A program made the position numbers and the translations under genes. From an uncultured Collinsella sp. (GTDB taxonomy: Bacteria > Actinomycetota > Coriobacteriia > Coriobacteriales > Coriobacteriaceae): a stretch of 61,495 nt of DNA. Below are positions 25,644 through 34,184 of the stretch, one piece after another; position 1 is the stretch's first letter; every line of letters begins with the position of its first letter. A model generated the notes under the pieces. It did no database searches. It worked only from the letters and a program-made list of their open reading frames with translations, and was not told the origin of the DNA. The stretch spans positions 1 through 61,495 of the forward strand of contig CAKUGT010000010.1 of assembly GCA_934654795.1 (NCBI GenBank), written 5' to 3'.

Positions 25644-28420
25644 CAGAATCCTCCAAACTCACGATCTTCACGTGCCATCTCGGCGTCGACAGATTCCAGC
25701 GCGGCAAGCCCCTCCTCGTCCAGCAGGACCTCGCGCGGCTTGGAACCGTCGGGCGGGCCGACGACACCCTTTTCTTCCAGCATGTCCATAATACGCCCGG
25801 CACGCGCATAGCCAACCTTCAGGCGGCGTTGCAGGCCAGATGTGGAGCCAAGCTGCGATTCCACCACAATATGGGCGGCTTCCCAGATAAGCGGGTCGTC
25901 ATCTTGCGGCTCGGCGACTCCGGTGCGGACAATGCCGCCGCCACCCGCCATGGACATGGAAGCGGGCGCCACGGCGGACAGAATCTCCTCGTGGTAGTCG
26001 GGCTCGCTCTGCGACTTGACAAACTCGACAATCTCGTTGATTTCGTCGTCCGAGACAAAGCAGCCCTGGATACGGCGAGGCTTGCCCCAGTCTACTTTTG
26101 AGAACAGCATGTCGCCCAAACCGGTGAGCTTTTCGGCACCCATCTGGTCGATGATGACGCGCGAGTCGATGCCCGTGGCGACGTTAAAGGCGATGCGGTT
26201 GGTGATGTTGGCCTTGATGAGGCCCGTCACCACGTTGGAGCTCGGGCGCTGCGTGGCCACGATAAGGTGGATACCGGCGGCACGGCCCAGCTGAGCAATA
26301 CGCACGATCGAGGCCTCGACATCCTTACCGGCGACCATCATCAGGTCCGAGAGCTCGTCGATGATGATGACCAGGTAGGGCATCTTTTGCGGCGGGTTAT
26401 CGTAATGCTCAAACTCGCCGGCGGCCTGCTTTTCGTTATAGGTCGAAATCTTACGGACGTTGAGGCGTTCGAATACCTTCAGGCGGCGCTCCATTTCGGA
26501 CACGGCCCACTGCAGGGCGCTCGCGGCCTGCTTGGGCTCGGTCACCACGGGCACATAGAGATGCGGCAGACCGTTATAGCCCGCAAGCTCGACGCGCTTG
26601 GGGTCGACCATGATCAGGCGAACGTCCTCGGGAAGGGCGCGCATGAGCAAGGTCGTGATGATGGAATTGATCATCACCGACTTACCAGAACCGGTCGTAC
26701 CGGCGATCAACAGGTGAGGCATCTTGGCGAGGTCGGCGACGACCGGCGTGCCCTCGGCGTCGCGGCCGATGGCAAGCTCGAGCGGACCGCCCTTCACATA
26801 GGGCAGCACGTCGCCCAGATTGACGTTCTGGCGCTTGCGGTTGGGAATCTCGATGCCCACGAGCGAGGTGCCGGGGATCGGGGCAAAGATACGAACCGAC
26901 TGGGCGGCGAGCGAAAGCGCAATATCGTCCTCGAGGCTCGAAATCTTGCTCACGCGCTCGCCCTCGCCAGGTTGCAGCTTAAAGGTCGTCACCGTGGGGC
27001 CGGCGATCCAGCCGACCACGCGGGCACTGCGGCCAAACTCAAGCAAGGTGGATTGCAGTGACTCAGCGGTCTGCTCCAGCTCTTTATCCGAAGACGCGGC
27101 AGAAGCCGACTGCGGGTTGGCATGTAGGATTTCGAGCGGCGGAAGCTTGAGGCCGTCCTCTTCTTCGCCCTTGTTATCTGCGGCGCCGCCGTCCGCTCCC
27201 CCATCACGAGCCGCAGCCGATTCGACAGCACTCGTGGCAGGCGCATCGGCAACCTTGGGATGCTTTAAGAAGTCGGGAATCTGAGGTGCGGCCGAAACAG
27301 GGTTCACGGCAAACGGCGGCTCGGACTCGTCAACCTTGTCCGGATCGTCCTCCATCGAAAGCTGTCCAGTGACCTGCCCGCGCTTGGCGTGGCGACGCGG
27401 CAGCAAGGTTGTCTTGGCGGTCTCGAGCGGAGCCTCGTCGTCCTCGTCGTCACCCTCGGTGAGCTCAATCTCGCTATCGGACCAAGACGGGTCGGGCTCG
27501 CTTGTGTTGAGCTTGGGCGCAGCCTTGCCCTTCTTGGCATGGCGGCGCGGCAGCAGCGTGGTCTTGGCGCGCTCGGCTTCAACCGACTCGGATACGTCGA
27601 CAAATGGGTCATCGTCCTCGTCGTCATCCAAAACCGGGTCGACATCGCCACCCATGACCGTGGTCACCGCGGCGTCAGTCCCCTTCTGGCGCAGAATGCT
27701 CAGGTGCGGACGAGCGACGCCGGGAACAGACAGGGCCTCTTCATCGCCCCACGGGCTCGCATTGACATCGGCACGTCGACGCTCGGCAAAATCGGCAGCG
27801 CGATCGCGTGCGGAGCGCAAAACGCCACCCACCGAAAAGCCGATAATGACCAAACCAACGACGACAAGCCCCAGCAAGACAACCATGGCGATAGGTTTAC
27901 CCAGGGCGTTTTGCAAGGCACTTGCGATAAAGGCGCCAATGTAGCCGCCCGACACGGAAAGGTTCTGCGGCGTAAACATAAGGTCGCACGAATCGCTCGT
28001 GCCCGGCACCATCAGCGAAAGAATGGAGACGACGGCGATAAAGACCAAGGCGCCGCCCGCAACAGAGCGCACGTTGAGCGGCGAGTCCTCACCCAAAAAG
28101 AGCGTGGCGGCAAACAGCAAGATGACGATCGGCAGCACGTAGGCGCCCAGACCAAAGCCCAGGTGGTAGAAACCGGCAACCGCAGCCGTCACGGGCGCTG
28201 TTGCCGGAGAGATCACGGCAATGAAGGACGCGATCGCCAAAACGGCGATGACCACACCGGCGATATCGCGATTGGCCGAAGGCTCGACCAAGGGCTCAAA
28301 ATCGTCGAAGTCTGCCTCATGGCCCTTATTGGCACGAAGATGGGAACCGGCACCCTTAGCAGATGCCGGTTGGTTGTTGGCCTTATTGCCTTTGGCGTTT
28401 TGTGCAGATCCGCGCGCCAA
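25643..28420 (-). CDS. ftsK: DNA translocase FtsK/SpoIIIE
   Basis: A 925-residue septal DNA pump that clears chromosome from the closing septum. About four membrane segments lie at residues 50-200; a long acidic, low-complexity linker (about 220-440) contains two copies of AKTTLLPRRHAK followed by KG or RG. The motor has Walker A GTTGSGKSV and Walker B VIIIDELSDLMM. The C-terminal gamma winged helix (LQRRLKVGYARAGRIMDML) reads oriented DNA. The start is a TTG at 28420, six bases after GGAGG inside the end of rnj; only one base separates the genes. Confidence 0.95.
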   Translation of the reverse strand: MARGSAQNAKGNKANNQPASAKGAGSHLRANKGHEADFDDFEPLVEPSANRDIAGVVIAVLAIASFIAVISPATAPVTAAVAGFYHLGFGLGAYVLPIVILLFAATLFLGEDSPLNVRSVAGGALVFIAVVSILSLMVPGTSDSCDLMFTPQNLSVSGGYIGAFIASALQNALGKPIAMVVLLGLVVVGLVIIGFSVGGVLRSARDRAADFAERRRADVNASPWGDEEALSVPGVARPHLSILRQKGTDAAVTTVMGGDVDPVLDDDEDDDPFVDVSESVEAERAKTTLLPRRHAKKGKAAPKLNTSEPDPSWSDSEIELTEGDDEDDEAPLETAKTTLLPRRHAKRGQVTGQLSMEDDPDKVDESEPPFAVNPVSAAPQIPDFLKHPKVADAPATSAVESAAARDGGADGGAADNKGEEEDGLKLPPLEILHANPQSASAASSDKELEQTAESLQSTLLEFGRSARVVGWIAGPTVTTFKLQPGEGERVSKISSLEDDIALSLAAQSVRIFAPIPGTSLVGIEIPNRKRQNVNLGDVLPYVKGGPLELAIGRDAEGTPVVADLAKMPHLLIAGTTGSGKSVMINSIITTLLMRALPEDVRLIMVDPKRVELAGYNGLPHLYVPVVTEPKQAASALQWAVSEMERRLKVFERLNVRKISTYNEKQAAGEFEHYDNPPQKMPYLVIIIDELSDLMMVAGKDVEASIVRIAQLGRAAGIHLIVATQRPSSNVVTGLIKANITNRIAFNVATGIDSRVIIDQMGAEKLTGLGDMLFSKVDWGKPRRIQGCFVSDDEINEIVEFVKSQSEPDYHEEILSAVAPASMSMAGGGGIVRTGVAEPQDDDPLIWEAAHIVVESQLGSTSGLQRRLKVGYARAGRIMDMLEEKGVVGPPDGSKPREVLLDEEGLAALESVDAEMAREDREFGGF

Positions 28421-28421
28421 A

Positions 28422-30092
28422 CTAAACCTCCATGACGACCGGGATGATCATCGGGCGAGTGCGCGTACGGCTCCAGATAAAGTTGGAGAGCGAGTCGCGC
28501 ACGGCCTTGCGAATGGCGTCGGAACCGCTGCTGGTAAAGCTGAACTTGCCCTTCTCGATCGTCTTCATGACGGACGCGGAGGCATCCTCGGAGAACTGGT
28601 CGTCGATGGCAAACGAAACGCCGCGGCCCGAGAACTCGATGGCCTCGATCTTCTTGTGCTTGAGCGAGACGATGGCGACAGCCGTAACCATACCGTCGTT
28701 GGCGAGCTTCTGGCGATCGCGCAGGACGATGGGGTCGGTATCGCCGATGCGCAGACCGTCGACGTAGACGACGCCGGACTCGACGGGCGTGCCGCGCTTG
28801 ACGATGCCGCCACGCATCTCGAGCGTGTCACCGTTATCGAGGATAAAGATATGATCGTCCTTGAGACCCATCTTACGGGCCAGCTGGGCATGGGCGCGCA
28901 GATGCACGGCCTCACCGTGAACCGGCATAAAGTACGTGGGCTTGGCCATGGCAATCAGGAGCTTGAGCTCCTCCTGGCTACCGTGACCGGAGACGTGAAC
29001 GAGAGCGCGGTTCTTATCCCACACGTCGCAGCCGAGCTTGGCAAGGCTGTTGACGACCTGCTGGACGGCTTTCTCATTGCCGGGAACAGGAGTTGCCGAG
29101 AGGATAACGGTATCACCCTCATGGATGGAGAGCGTCTTGTGCTCGCCATTGGCCATGCGGGACAGGGCCGACAGCGGCTCGCCCTGCGAACCGGTGCACA
29201 TGACGACAATCTTGTCGTCGGGCAGGTTATCAATGTCGAAGGCATCGATGATATCAGCGTCATCGATGTTGAGGTAGCCCAGCTCGCGCGCCACGCGGGT
29301 GTTAGTGAGCATGGAGCGACCGGTCACGACGACCTTACGGCCGCACTTGCGGGCGGCATCGCAGATCTGCTGCAAACGATGGATGTGGCTCGAGAACGAC
29401 GCGACGAACACGCGACCCGGGGCGTTCTTGATGGCGTGCAGCAGGTTGGGACCAACCTCGGCCTCGGACTTGGTAAAGCCGGGAACCGTGGCGTTGGTAG
29501 AGTCGGAAAGCAGCAGGTCGATGCCCTGCTTGGCAAAGCGGCTGATAGCGGCATAGTCGGGCGTGACGCCGTCGATGGGCGTCTGGTCAAGCTTAAAGTC
29601 ACCCGTGTGCATAACGGTGCCCTGATTGGTGCGGATGAACACGCCCAGAGCGCCGGGGATGGAGTGCGTCATCGAGAAGAAGTCGAGCGAGATGCCGCCG
29701 AGGTTGACATGGCTGCCGCCCTTGACCTCGCGGAACTTAGGCGCGCGGATACGGAACTCAGAAAGCTTGCCCTCGATAAAGCCAAGCGTCAGCTTGCTCG
29801 AGAAAATGGGCACCTTATTGTTGAGGTCCTGCAGCAGATACGGAAGCGAACCGGTGTGGTCCTCGTGGCCGTGGGTGACGACGATACCGCGGAGCTTCTC
29901 CTCGTTCTCTAGAACATAGGTGTAGTCGGGAAGCACCAGGTCGATACCGGGCTGGGAGTCGTCGGGGAACATAAGACCGGCGTCGACGAGCACCATGTCG
30001 TCGCCGCACTCGAAGACCGTCATGTTCTTGCCGATGCCGTCAAGACCGCCGAGCGGGATGATCTTCAAGGGAGATGATTTTTTAGCTGCCAT
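28422..30092 (-). CDS. rnj: Ribonuclease J
   Basis: A 556-residue metallo-beta-lactamase/beta-CASP ribonuclease with 5'-to-3' exo- and endonuclease activity in mRNA decay and rRNA maturation. Metal ligands are in THGHEDHTG; the beta-CASP region includes CTGSQGEPLSALSRM and HVSGHGSQEELK, and the C-terminal domain is present. Start ATG 30092, preceded by GAAAGGAAA. A leader of about 190 nt separates it from hairpin element A. It is the first gene of a probable rnj-ftsK-rodZ transcript. Confidence 0.95.
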   Translation of the reverse strand: MAAKKSSPLKIIPLGGLDGIGKNMTVFECGDDMVLVDAGLMFPDDSQPGIDLVLPDYTYVLENEEKLRGIVVTHGHEDHTGSLPYLLQDLNNKVPIFSSKLTLGFIEGKLSEFRIRAPKFREVKGGSHVNLGGISLDFFSMTHSIPGALGVFIRTNQGTVMHTGDFKLDQTPIDGVTPDYAAISRFAKQGIDLLLSDSTNATVPGFTKSEAEVGPNLLHAIKNAPGRVFVASFSSHIHRLQQICDAARKCGRKVVVTGRSMLTNTRVARELGYLNIDDADIIDAFDIDNLPDDKIVVMCTGSQGEPLSALSRMANGEHKTLSIHEGDTVILSATPVPGNEKAVQQVVNSLAKLGCDVWDKNRALVHVSGHGSQEELKLLIAMAKPTYFMPVHGEAVHLRAHAQLARKMGLKDDHIFILDNGDTLEMRGGIVKRGTPVESGVVYVDGLRIGDTDPIVLRDRQKLANDGMVTAVAIVSLKHKKIEAIEFSGRGVSFAIDDQFSEDASASVMKTIEKGKFSFTSSGSDAIRKAVRDSLSNFIWSRTRTRPMIIPVVMEV

Positions 30093-30280
30093 AGGTTAGT
30101 GTGGTTTCCTTTCTTCGAAACGGGTCTGGAACAACCGACGGGGCGCTTCTGGCAAACCGACCGCCGGGAACGTACAAACATGCATCGCAGAGTCGATGCA
30201 ATAACCACAGTATGATACCCATTTGCACAGCCACAGACCACCCATGCATTAAAGCCCCATCTGGACCCGTCTATCCCGCC

Positions 30281-30413
30281 GGTTTCCCGTGGGGCGGGCA
30301 CTGATGAAGTTTCCTGCTCTACAGTCCTGCTCACGACGGAGGCCACATTAAGTGGCCTCCTGTTCGTGCGGAACTCGCGATAAACTTCATCAGTGCCCGC
30401 CCCACGGGAAACC
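30281..30413. repeat. Hairpin element family 1, copy A
   Basis: Outer arms 30281-30312 and 30382-30413 are perfectly complementary over 32 bp (starting GGTTTCCCGTGGGGCGGGC). The core has a 26-nt left strand (30307-30332) and a 24-nt right strand (30364-30387), leaving an asymmetric internal loop. An inner 9-bp hairpin (GGAGGCCAC, loop ATTAA) caps it. Both core strands are identical in copy B. It lies downstream of the acetyltransferase and upstream of rnj in the direction of transcription. The rest of 30093-30467 shows only a GGGACAGGTTTATTTT stretch at 30423. Confidence 0.88.
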
Positions 30414-30422
30414 TATTAAAAA

Positions 30423-30438
30423 GGGACAGGTTTATTTT
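30423..30438 (+). repeat. RAYT-repeat-like motif GGGACAGGTTTATTTT
   Basis: Resembles the GGGACAGACTTA repeats that flank the transposase at 59240, though only GGGACAG and an AT-rich tail are shared. It directly abuts hairpin element A. Tentative. Confidence 0.3.
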
Positions 30439-30467
30439 AGTCGGTTTTATCTGGGGAAATGCGGCAG

Positions 30468-31088
30468 CTATGACCTAGTTGCCTCGTTGTAGGCATTCAG
30501 TTGGTCTTGCCAGAGATTGTGATCGCTATCGGTAATCTCTCGAATGATATGAGCCGGATTGCCACCGATGATGACGTGGCTGGGGACGTCTTTGACAACG
30601 ACTGATCCTGAGGCGATGACAACGTCGCTTCCGATTGTGACGCCTGGATTGATAATCACACCGCCGCCCATCCAGACGTTGTCGCCAATTGTGACAGGCT
30701 TTGCATACTCAAGGTCCAGATTGCGCACATCTGCATCAATAGGATGCCCAGCGGTGAAAATGCTCACGTGGGGTCCCAGAAAAACGTTGTCGCCAAAGGT
30801 CACGTAGTTTTCGTCCAAAATCGTCAAGCCAGTATTCGCATAGAAATGATTGCCAAACGAAATCCTATCGCCGTGATCAAAATAGACGGGAGCCGTTAAG
30901 ACCATATCGTCCGGAGCGGCGCGAAAACACTTCTTAAGCTCCTCAAGAGCACTCGAATCATCCCAATACTCCGATTCGTTAAACAACTTCTGAGCCGCAT
31001 GCACCCTACTAAACGAATGGTCGCCAACTCTATAGGGGTTATAAAGCTCCCCGGCAATCATACGATCCCATTCAACCTTATTGATCAT
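30468..31088 (-). CDS. Sugar O-acetyltransferase (maltose/galactoside acetyltransferase type)
   Basis: A 206-residue left-handed beta-helix enzyme that moves an acetyl group from acetyl-CoA to a sugar. The hexapeptide repeats (VTIGDNVWMGGGVIINPG, VTIGSDVVIASGSVV) and catalytic His region (IFTAGHPIDADVRN) are clear. The N-terminal Mac domain (DRMIAGELYNPY) is present. ATG 31088 follows GGGGG; an ATG four codons upstream lies inside that site. It is bracketed by two inverted copies of a large hairpin element, unlike the surrounding operons, so it may be a more recent arrival. Substrate unknown. Confidence 0.88.
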   Translation of the reverse strand: MINKVEWDRMIAGELYNPYRVGDHSFSRVHAAQKLFNESEYWDDSSALEELKKCFRAAPDDMVLTAPVYFDHGDRISFGNHFYANTGLTILDENYVTFGDNVFLGPHVSIFTAGHPIDADVRNLDLEYAKPVTIGDNVWMGGGVIINPGVTIGSDVVIASGSVVVKDVPSHVIIGGNPAHIIREITDSDHNLWQDQLNAYNEATRS

Positions 31089-31176
31089 GCCAACCCCCAT
31101 CAGCTATGCGTCAGATGCGAAACAAAGTATAGCAACTAAGAACAGGAACGCAGCAAGCGCCCAACAGCGTTAACCA

Positions 31177-31324
31177 GCCCTTTTGCTATCCCCGGCGGGG
31201 TCCGCGGTTAAAGTTTATCGCGAGTTCCGCACGAGCCGGAGAGCACTTAATGTGCTCTCCGTGCGAGCAGGACTGTAGAGCAGGAAACTTTACCCGCGGA
31301 CCCCGCCGGGGATAGCAAAAGGGC
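31177..31324. repeat. Hairpin element family 1, copy B (inverted relative to A)
   Basis: Arms 31177-31216 and 31285-31324 pair over 39 of 40 positions and read GCCCTTTTGCTATCCCCGG..., unrelated in order to copy A's arms. The core strands 31265-31290 and 31211-31234 are exact complements of copy A's. The inner hairpin GGAGAGCAC with loop TTAAT differs from copy A by compensated changes at two base pairs. The right arm overlaps the pnp terminator's T-tract, and the left arm repeats that tract in inverted form. No gene is seen in the rest of 31101-31370. Confidence 0.88.
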
Positions 31325-31345
31325 GACCCCAGTACGGAGTCGCCC
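31317..31345 (-). terminator. Rho-independent terminator of pnp
   Basis: On the minus strand GGGCGAC (31345-31339) pairs with GTCGCCC (31327-31321), 11-nt loop, followed by TTTTGC. It lies 26 nt after the pnp stop and its T-tract forms the edge of hairpin element B. Confidence 0.75.
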
Positions 31346-31370
31346 TTGCGGTGCTGGTTATGTACGGCTG

Positions 31371-33617
31371 TTACTCGGCGTCGTGGTGGCGGCGGGGCTT
31401 GCGGCCTCCGTTGTCGCCGGGACGGCGCGGGCGGTCGCTGCGCTCGGAGCGCTCACGACGCGGGCGTTCACGACGCTGGAAGTGCTCGCCGTCGCCCTCG
31501 GAGGCACCCTCGGCGCGAGCCGGAGCCTCAGGCTTGTCAAGACGATCGAGCGAGATCTTGCCGCGATCGTCGACCTCGATGACGACGACCTTGACCTCGT
31601 CGCCCACGTTGAGGACGTCCTCGACCTTCTCCACGCGACCCTTGGCAACGCGGGAGATGTGCAGCAGGCCGTCCTTACCGGGCAGCAGGTTCACGAAGGC
31701 GCCGAACGGCTGGATGGAGACAACACGACCGGTGTACTCCTCGCCCGGCTCGGGAACCTTGATGATGAGCTTGATGCGCTCGACGGCCTGATCGACGGAC
31801 TCGCCAGTGCCGCCGACAAAGACGGTGCCGTCCTCCTGGATGTCGACCGAGGCGCCGGTCTCGTCCTGGATACCGCGGATGACCTTACCGCCGGAACCGA
31901 TGACGTCGCGGATCTTGTCGGTCGGAACCTGGATGGAAACGATGCGCGGAGCGGTGCTGCGCGTGGTGTGGCGCGGCTCGGGGATCACATCGAGCATCTT
32001 CTGCAGGATGAAGGCGCGACCCTCCTTGGCCTGCTGCAGGGCGCGGGCCAGGATGTCGAAGGTGAGGCCGGTGGCCTTGTTGTCCATCTGCAGGGCGGTG
32101 ATGCCCTCGGTGGTGCCGGTGACCTTAAAGTCCATGTCGCCCAGGAAGTCCTCGAGACCCTGGATGTCGGACAGGACCACGGTCTTGCCCTCCTCCTGGA
32201 TCAGGCCCATGGCGATACCGGAGACCGGACGCTTAATGGGCACGCCGCCGTCCATGAGGGCGAGCGTGGAACCGCAGGTCGAAGCCATCGAAGAAGAGCC
32301 GTTGGACTCCATGACCTCGGAGACCACGCGAATGGCGTAGGGGAACTCGTTCTCGTCGGGGAGCACCGGGAGCAGGGCGCGCTCGGCCAGGTTGCCGTGA
32401 CCGATCTCGCGGCGCTTGGGGCTGCCCATACGACCGGTCTCGCCGGTGCAGAACGGCGGGAAGTTGTAGTGGTGCATGTAGCGCTTGCCCTCGGTGGGCT
32501 CGATGGTATCCAAACGCTGGCCCTCGTTGAGCATACCGAGCGACAGGACGGAAAGCACCTGGGTCTGGCCACGCTGGAACAGACCGGAGCCGTGAACGAG
32601 CGGCAGGTAGTTATCCTTCACCATGATGGGGCGAATCTCATCGGCGGCACGGCCGTCGACGCGCTCACCGGTCTCGACGACCATGGTGCGCATAGCCTTC
32701 TTCTCGAGCTTCTTGAGCGCCACGGGGATCTCGCGCTCCCAAGCGGACTGCTCCTCCTCGGTGAACTCGGCACGGATGGACTCCTTCAGAGCCTCGACCT
32801 TGCCGATACGGGAGAGCTTGTCGGCGTCGCGAAGGGCGGCTGCCATCTCGTCGTAATGGGCGAAGATGCGCTCCTGGACCTCCTCGACGGGTTGGTCGAG
32901 CGGGTACTCCTTCTTGACGATAGCGCCGTTGACCTGCTCCCACTCAGCGACAAACTCGTCCTGAGCCTGGCAGAAGGCAGCAAGGGCCTCCTGGCCAAAC
33001 TTCATGGCGGCGAGCATGTCGTCCTCGGAGATCTCCTCGGCGCCGGCCTCGACCATCGAGATGAAGTCAGCAGAGCCGCCCAGCTCCAGGTCCAGATCGG
33101 AGTTCTCGCGCTCCTCATAGGTGGGGTTAACGATAAACTCGCCGGTCTCCACGTTGCGGCCGATGCGCACGCAGGCAAGCGGGCCCTCGAAGGGCACGCC
33201 GCCGAGCGTCATGGCCAGGGAAGCACCCATGACGTTGATGACGTCAAAGGGGTTGACCTGGTCGGCGACGAGCGAGGTAGCGACGATGTGCACCTCGTTG
33301 CGGAAGCCGTCCGGGAAGCTCGGGCGAATCGGACGGTCGATCATGCGCGCGGTGAGCGTGGCCTTCTCGCTGGGACGGCCCTCACGCTTGAGGTAGCCAC
33401 CCGGGATGCGACCGGCAGCGTACATCTTCTCGTTGAAGTCGACGGTCAGCGGGAAGAAGTCGTAGTTCTTGCGCTCCTTGGAGACGACCACGGTATCGAG
33501 CATCGTGGTATCGCCCTGCTTGACCAGACAAGCGCCGGTGGCCTGCTTGGCAAGCTCGCCGGACTCGAAGGTGTAGGTCTTGCCGTACAGCTCAAAGGTC
33601 TTGGATACGAGTGTCAT
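31371..33617 (-). CDS. pnp: Polyribonucleotide nucleotidyltransferase
   Basis: A 748-residue phosphorolytic 3'-to-5' exoribonuclease. Two RNase PH domains (DFFPLTVDFNEKMYAAGRIPGG; SMASTCGSTLALMDGGVPI) flank an all-helical domain. KH (IRDVIGSGGKVIRGIQ) and S1 (YTGRVVSIQPFGAFVNLLPG) domains follow. The last 50 residues are very rich in Arg and Glu (RRERPRRERSERSDRPRR), a likely RNA- or protein-binding tail. Start ATG 33617 follows AGGAG. It follows rpsO as in most bacteria. Confidence 0.97.
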   Translation of the reverse strand: MTLVSKTFELYGKTYTFESGELAKQATGACLVKQGDTTMLDTVVVSKERKNYDFFPLTVDFNEKMYAAGRIPGGYLKREGRPSEKATLTARMIDRPIRPSFPDGFRNEVHIVATSLVADQVNPFDVINVMGASLAMTLGGVPFEGPLACVRIGRNVETGEFIVNPTYEERENSDLDLELGGSADFISMVEAGAEEISEDDMLAAMKFGQEALAAFCQAQDEFVAEWEQVNGAIVKKEYPLDQPVEEVQERIFAHYDEMAAALRDADKLSRIGKVEALKESIRAEFTEEEQSAWEREIPVALKKLEKKAMRTMVVETGERVDGRAADEIRPIMVKDNYLPLVHGSGLFQRGQTQVLSVLSLGMLNEGQRLDTIEPTEGKRYMHHYNFPPFCTGETGRMGSPKRREIGHGNLAERALLPVLPDENEFPYAIRVVSEVMESNGSSSMASTCGSTLALMDGGVPIKRPVSGIAMGLIQEEGKTVVLSDIQGLEDFLGDMDFKVTGTTEGITALQMDNKATGLTFDILARALQQAKEGRAFILQKMLDVIPEPRHTTRSTAPRIVSIQVPTDKIRDVIGSGGKVIRGIQDETGASVDIQEDGTVFVGGTGESVDQAVERIKLIIKVPEPGEEYTGRVVSIQPFGAFVNLLPGKDGLLHISRVAKGRVEKVEDVLNVGDEVKVVVIEVDDRGKISLDRLDKPEAPARAEGASEGDGEHFQRRERPRRERSERSDRPRRPGDNGGRKPRRHHDAE

Positions 33618-33719
33618 TGTTCTCCTTTACCCCACAGGCCCCTTGCCTGCAGGCTTCTCATGTGACGCGGGCCCCCTGCCCCCGCCACGCTTCAGAGCGT
33701 GATTGTTCGCGCCCTTACA

Positions 33720-33750
33720 CAAAAAGAGCGCCCCGCTGCGCAGGACGCTC
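33720..33750 (-). terminator. Rho-independent terminator of rpsO
   Basis: On the minus strand GAGCGTCC pairs with GGGCGCTC (8 bp including one G-U), followed by TTTTTG, 18 nt after the rpsO stop. Read-through into pnp is likely, as in other bacteria. Confidence 0.75.
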
Positions 33751-33767
33751 CTTGCATGTACAAATCC

Positions 33768-34046
33768 TTACTGGATGTTGTCGCGGATGCCCAGAGCCTT
33801 GATGAGCTCACGATACTCGACGATGTCGTTCTTCTTGATGTAGGAGAGAAGACGACGACGACGGCCGACGAGCATGAGCAGACCACGACGGGTGTGGAAG
33901 TCCTTCTGGTGGGACTTCATGTGCTCGGTCAGCTCCTTGATGCGCTCGGTCAGGATGGCGACCTGAACCTTGGGGTTGCCGGTATCGACCGGGGTGTTAC
34001 CGAACTGGGCAGTCAGCTCTGCCTTGCGCTCTTTGGAAACAGTCAT
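33768..34046 (-). CDS. rpsO: 30S ribosomal protein S15
   Basis: A 92-residue 16S rRNA-binding protein, close to the normal 89. It shows the classic DTGNPKVQVAILTERIKELTEH and FHTRRGLLMLVGRRRRLL helices. ATG 34046 follows GAAAGGTGA; the extension to 34142 is leader sequence. Single gene ahead of pnp with a terminator between. Confidence 0.97.
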   Translation of the reverse strand: MTVSKERKAELTAQFGNTPVDTGNPKVQVAILTERIKELTEHMKSHQKDFHTRRGLLMLVGRRRRLLSYIKKNDIVEYRELIKALGIRDNIQ

Positions 34047-34184
34047 TGTTTCACCTTTCGTTTCTTGTCGCCAGCGGGCGACGCTATTCGCCTCGGACTG
34101 GGAAGCCGCCGGTGGAGCGAGCATCCAAGGTCGAGGTACCAACAGGTCGGTATGTTACCACAAGCAGCCCGCGCCTGCGCATCA

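Noticed and set aside
31383..33665. Open frame of 760 codons on the plus strand
   Set aside because: It is the antisense shadow of pnp; the minus-strand product is unmistakably PNPase.
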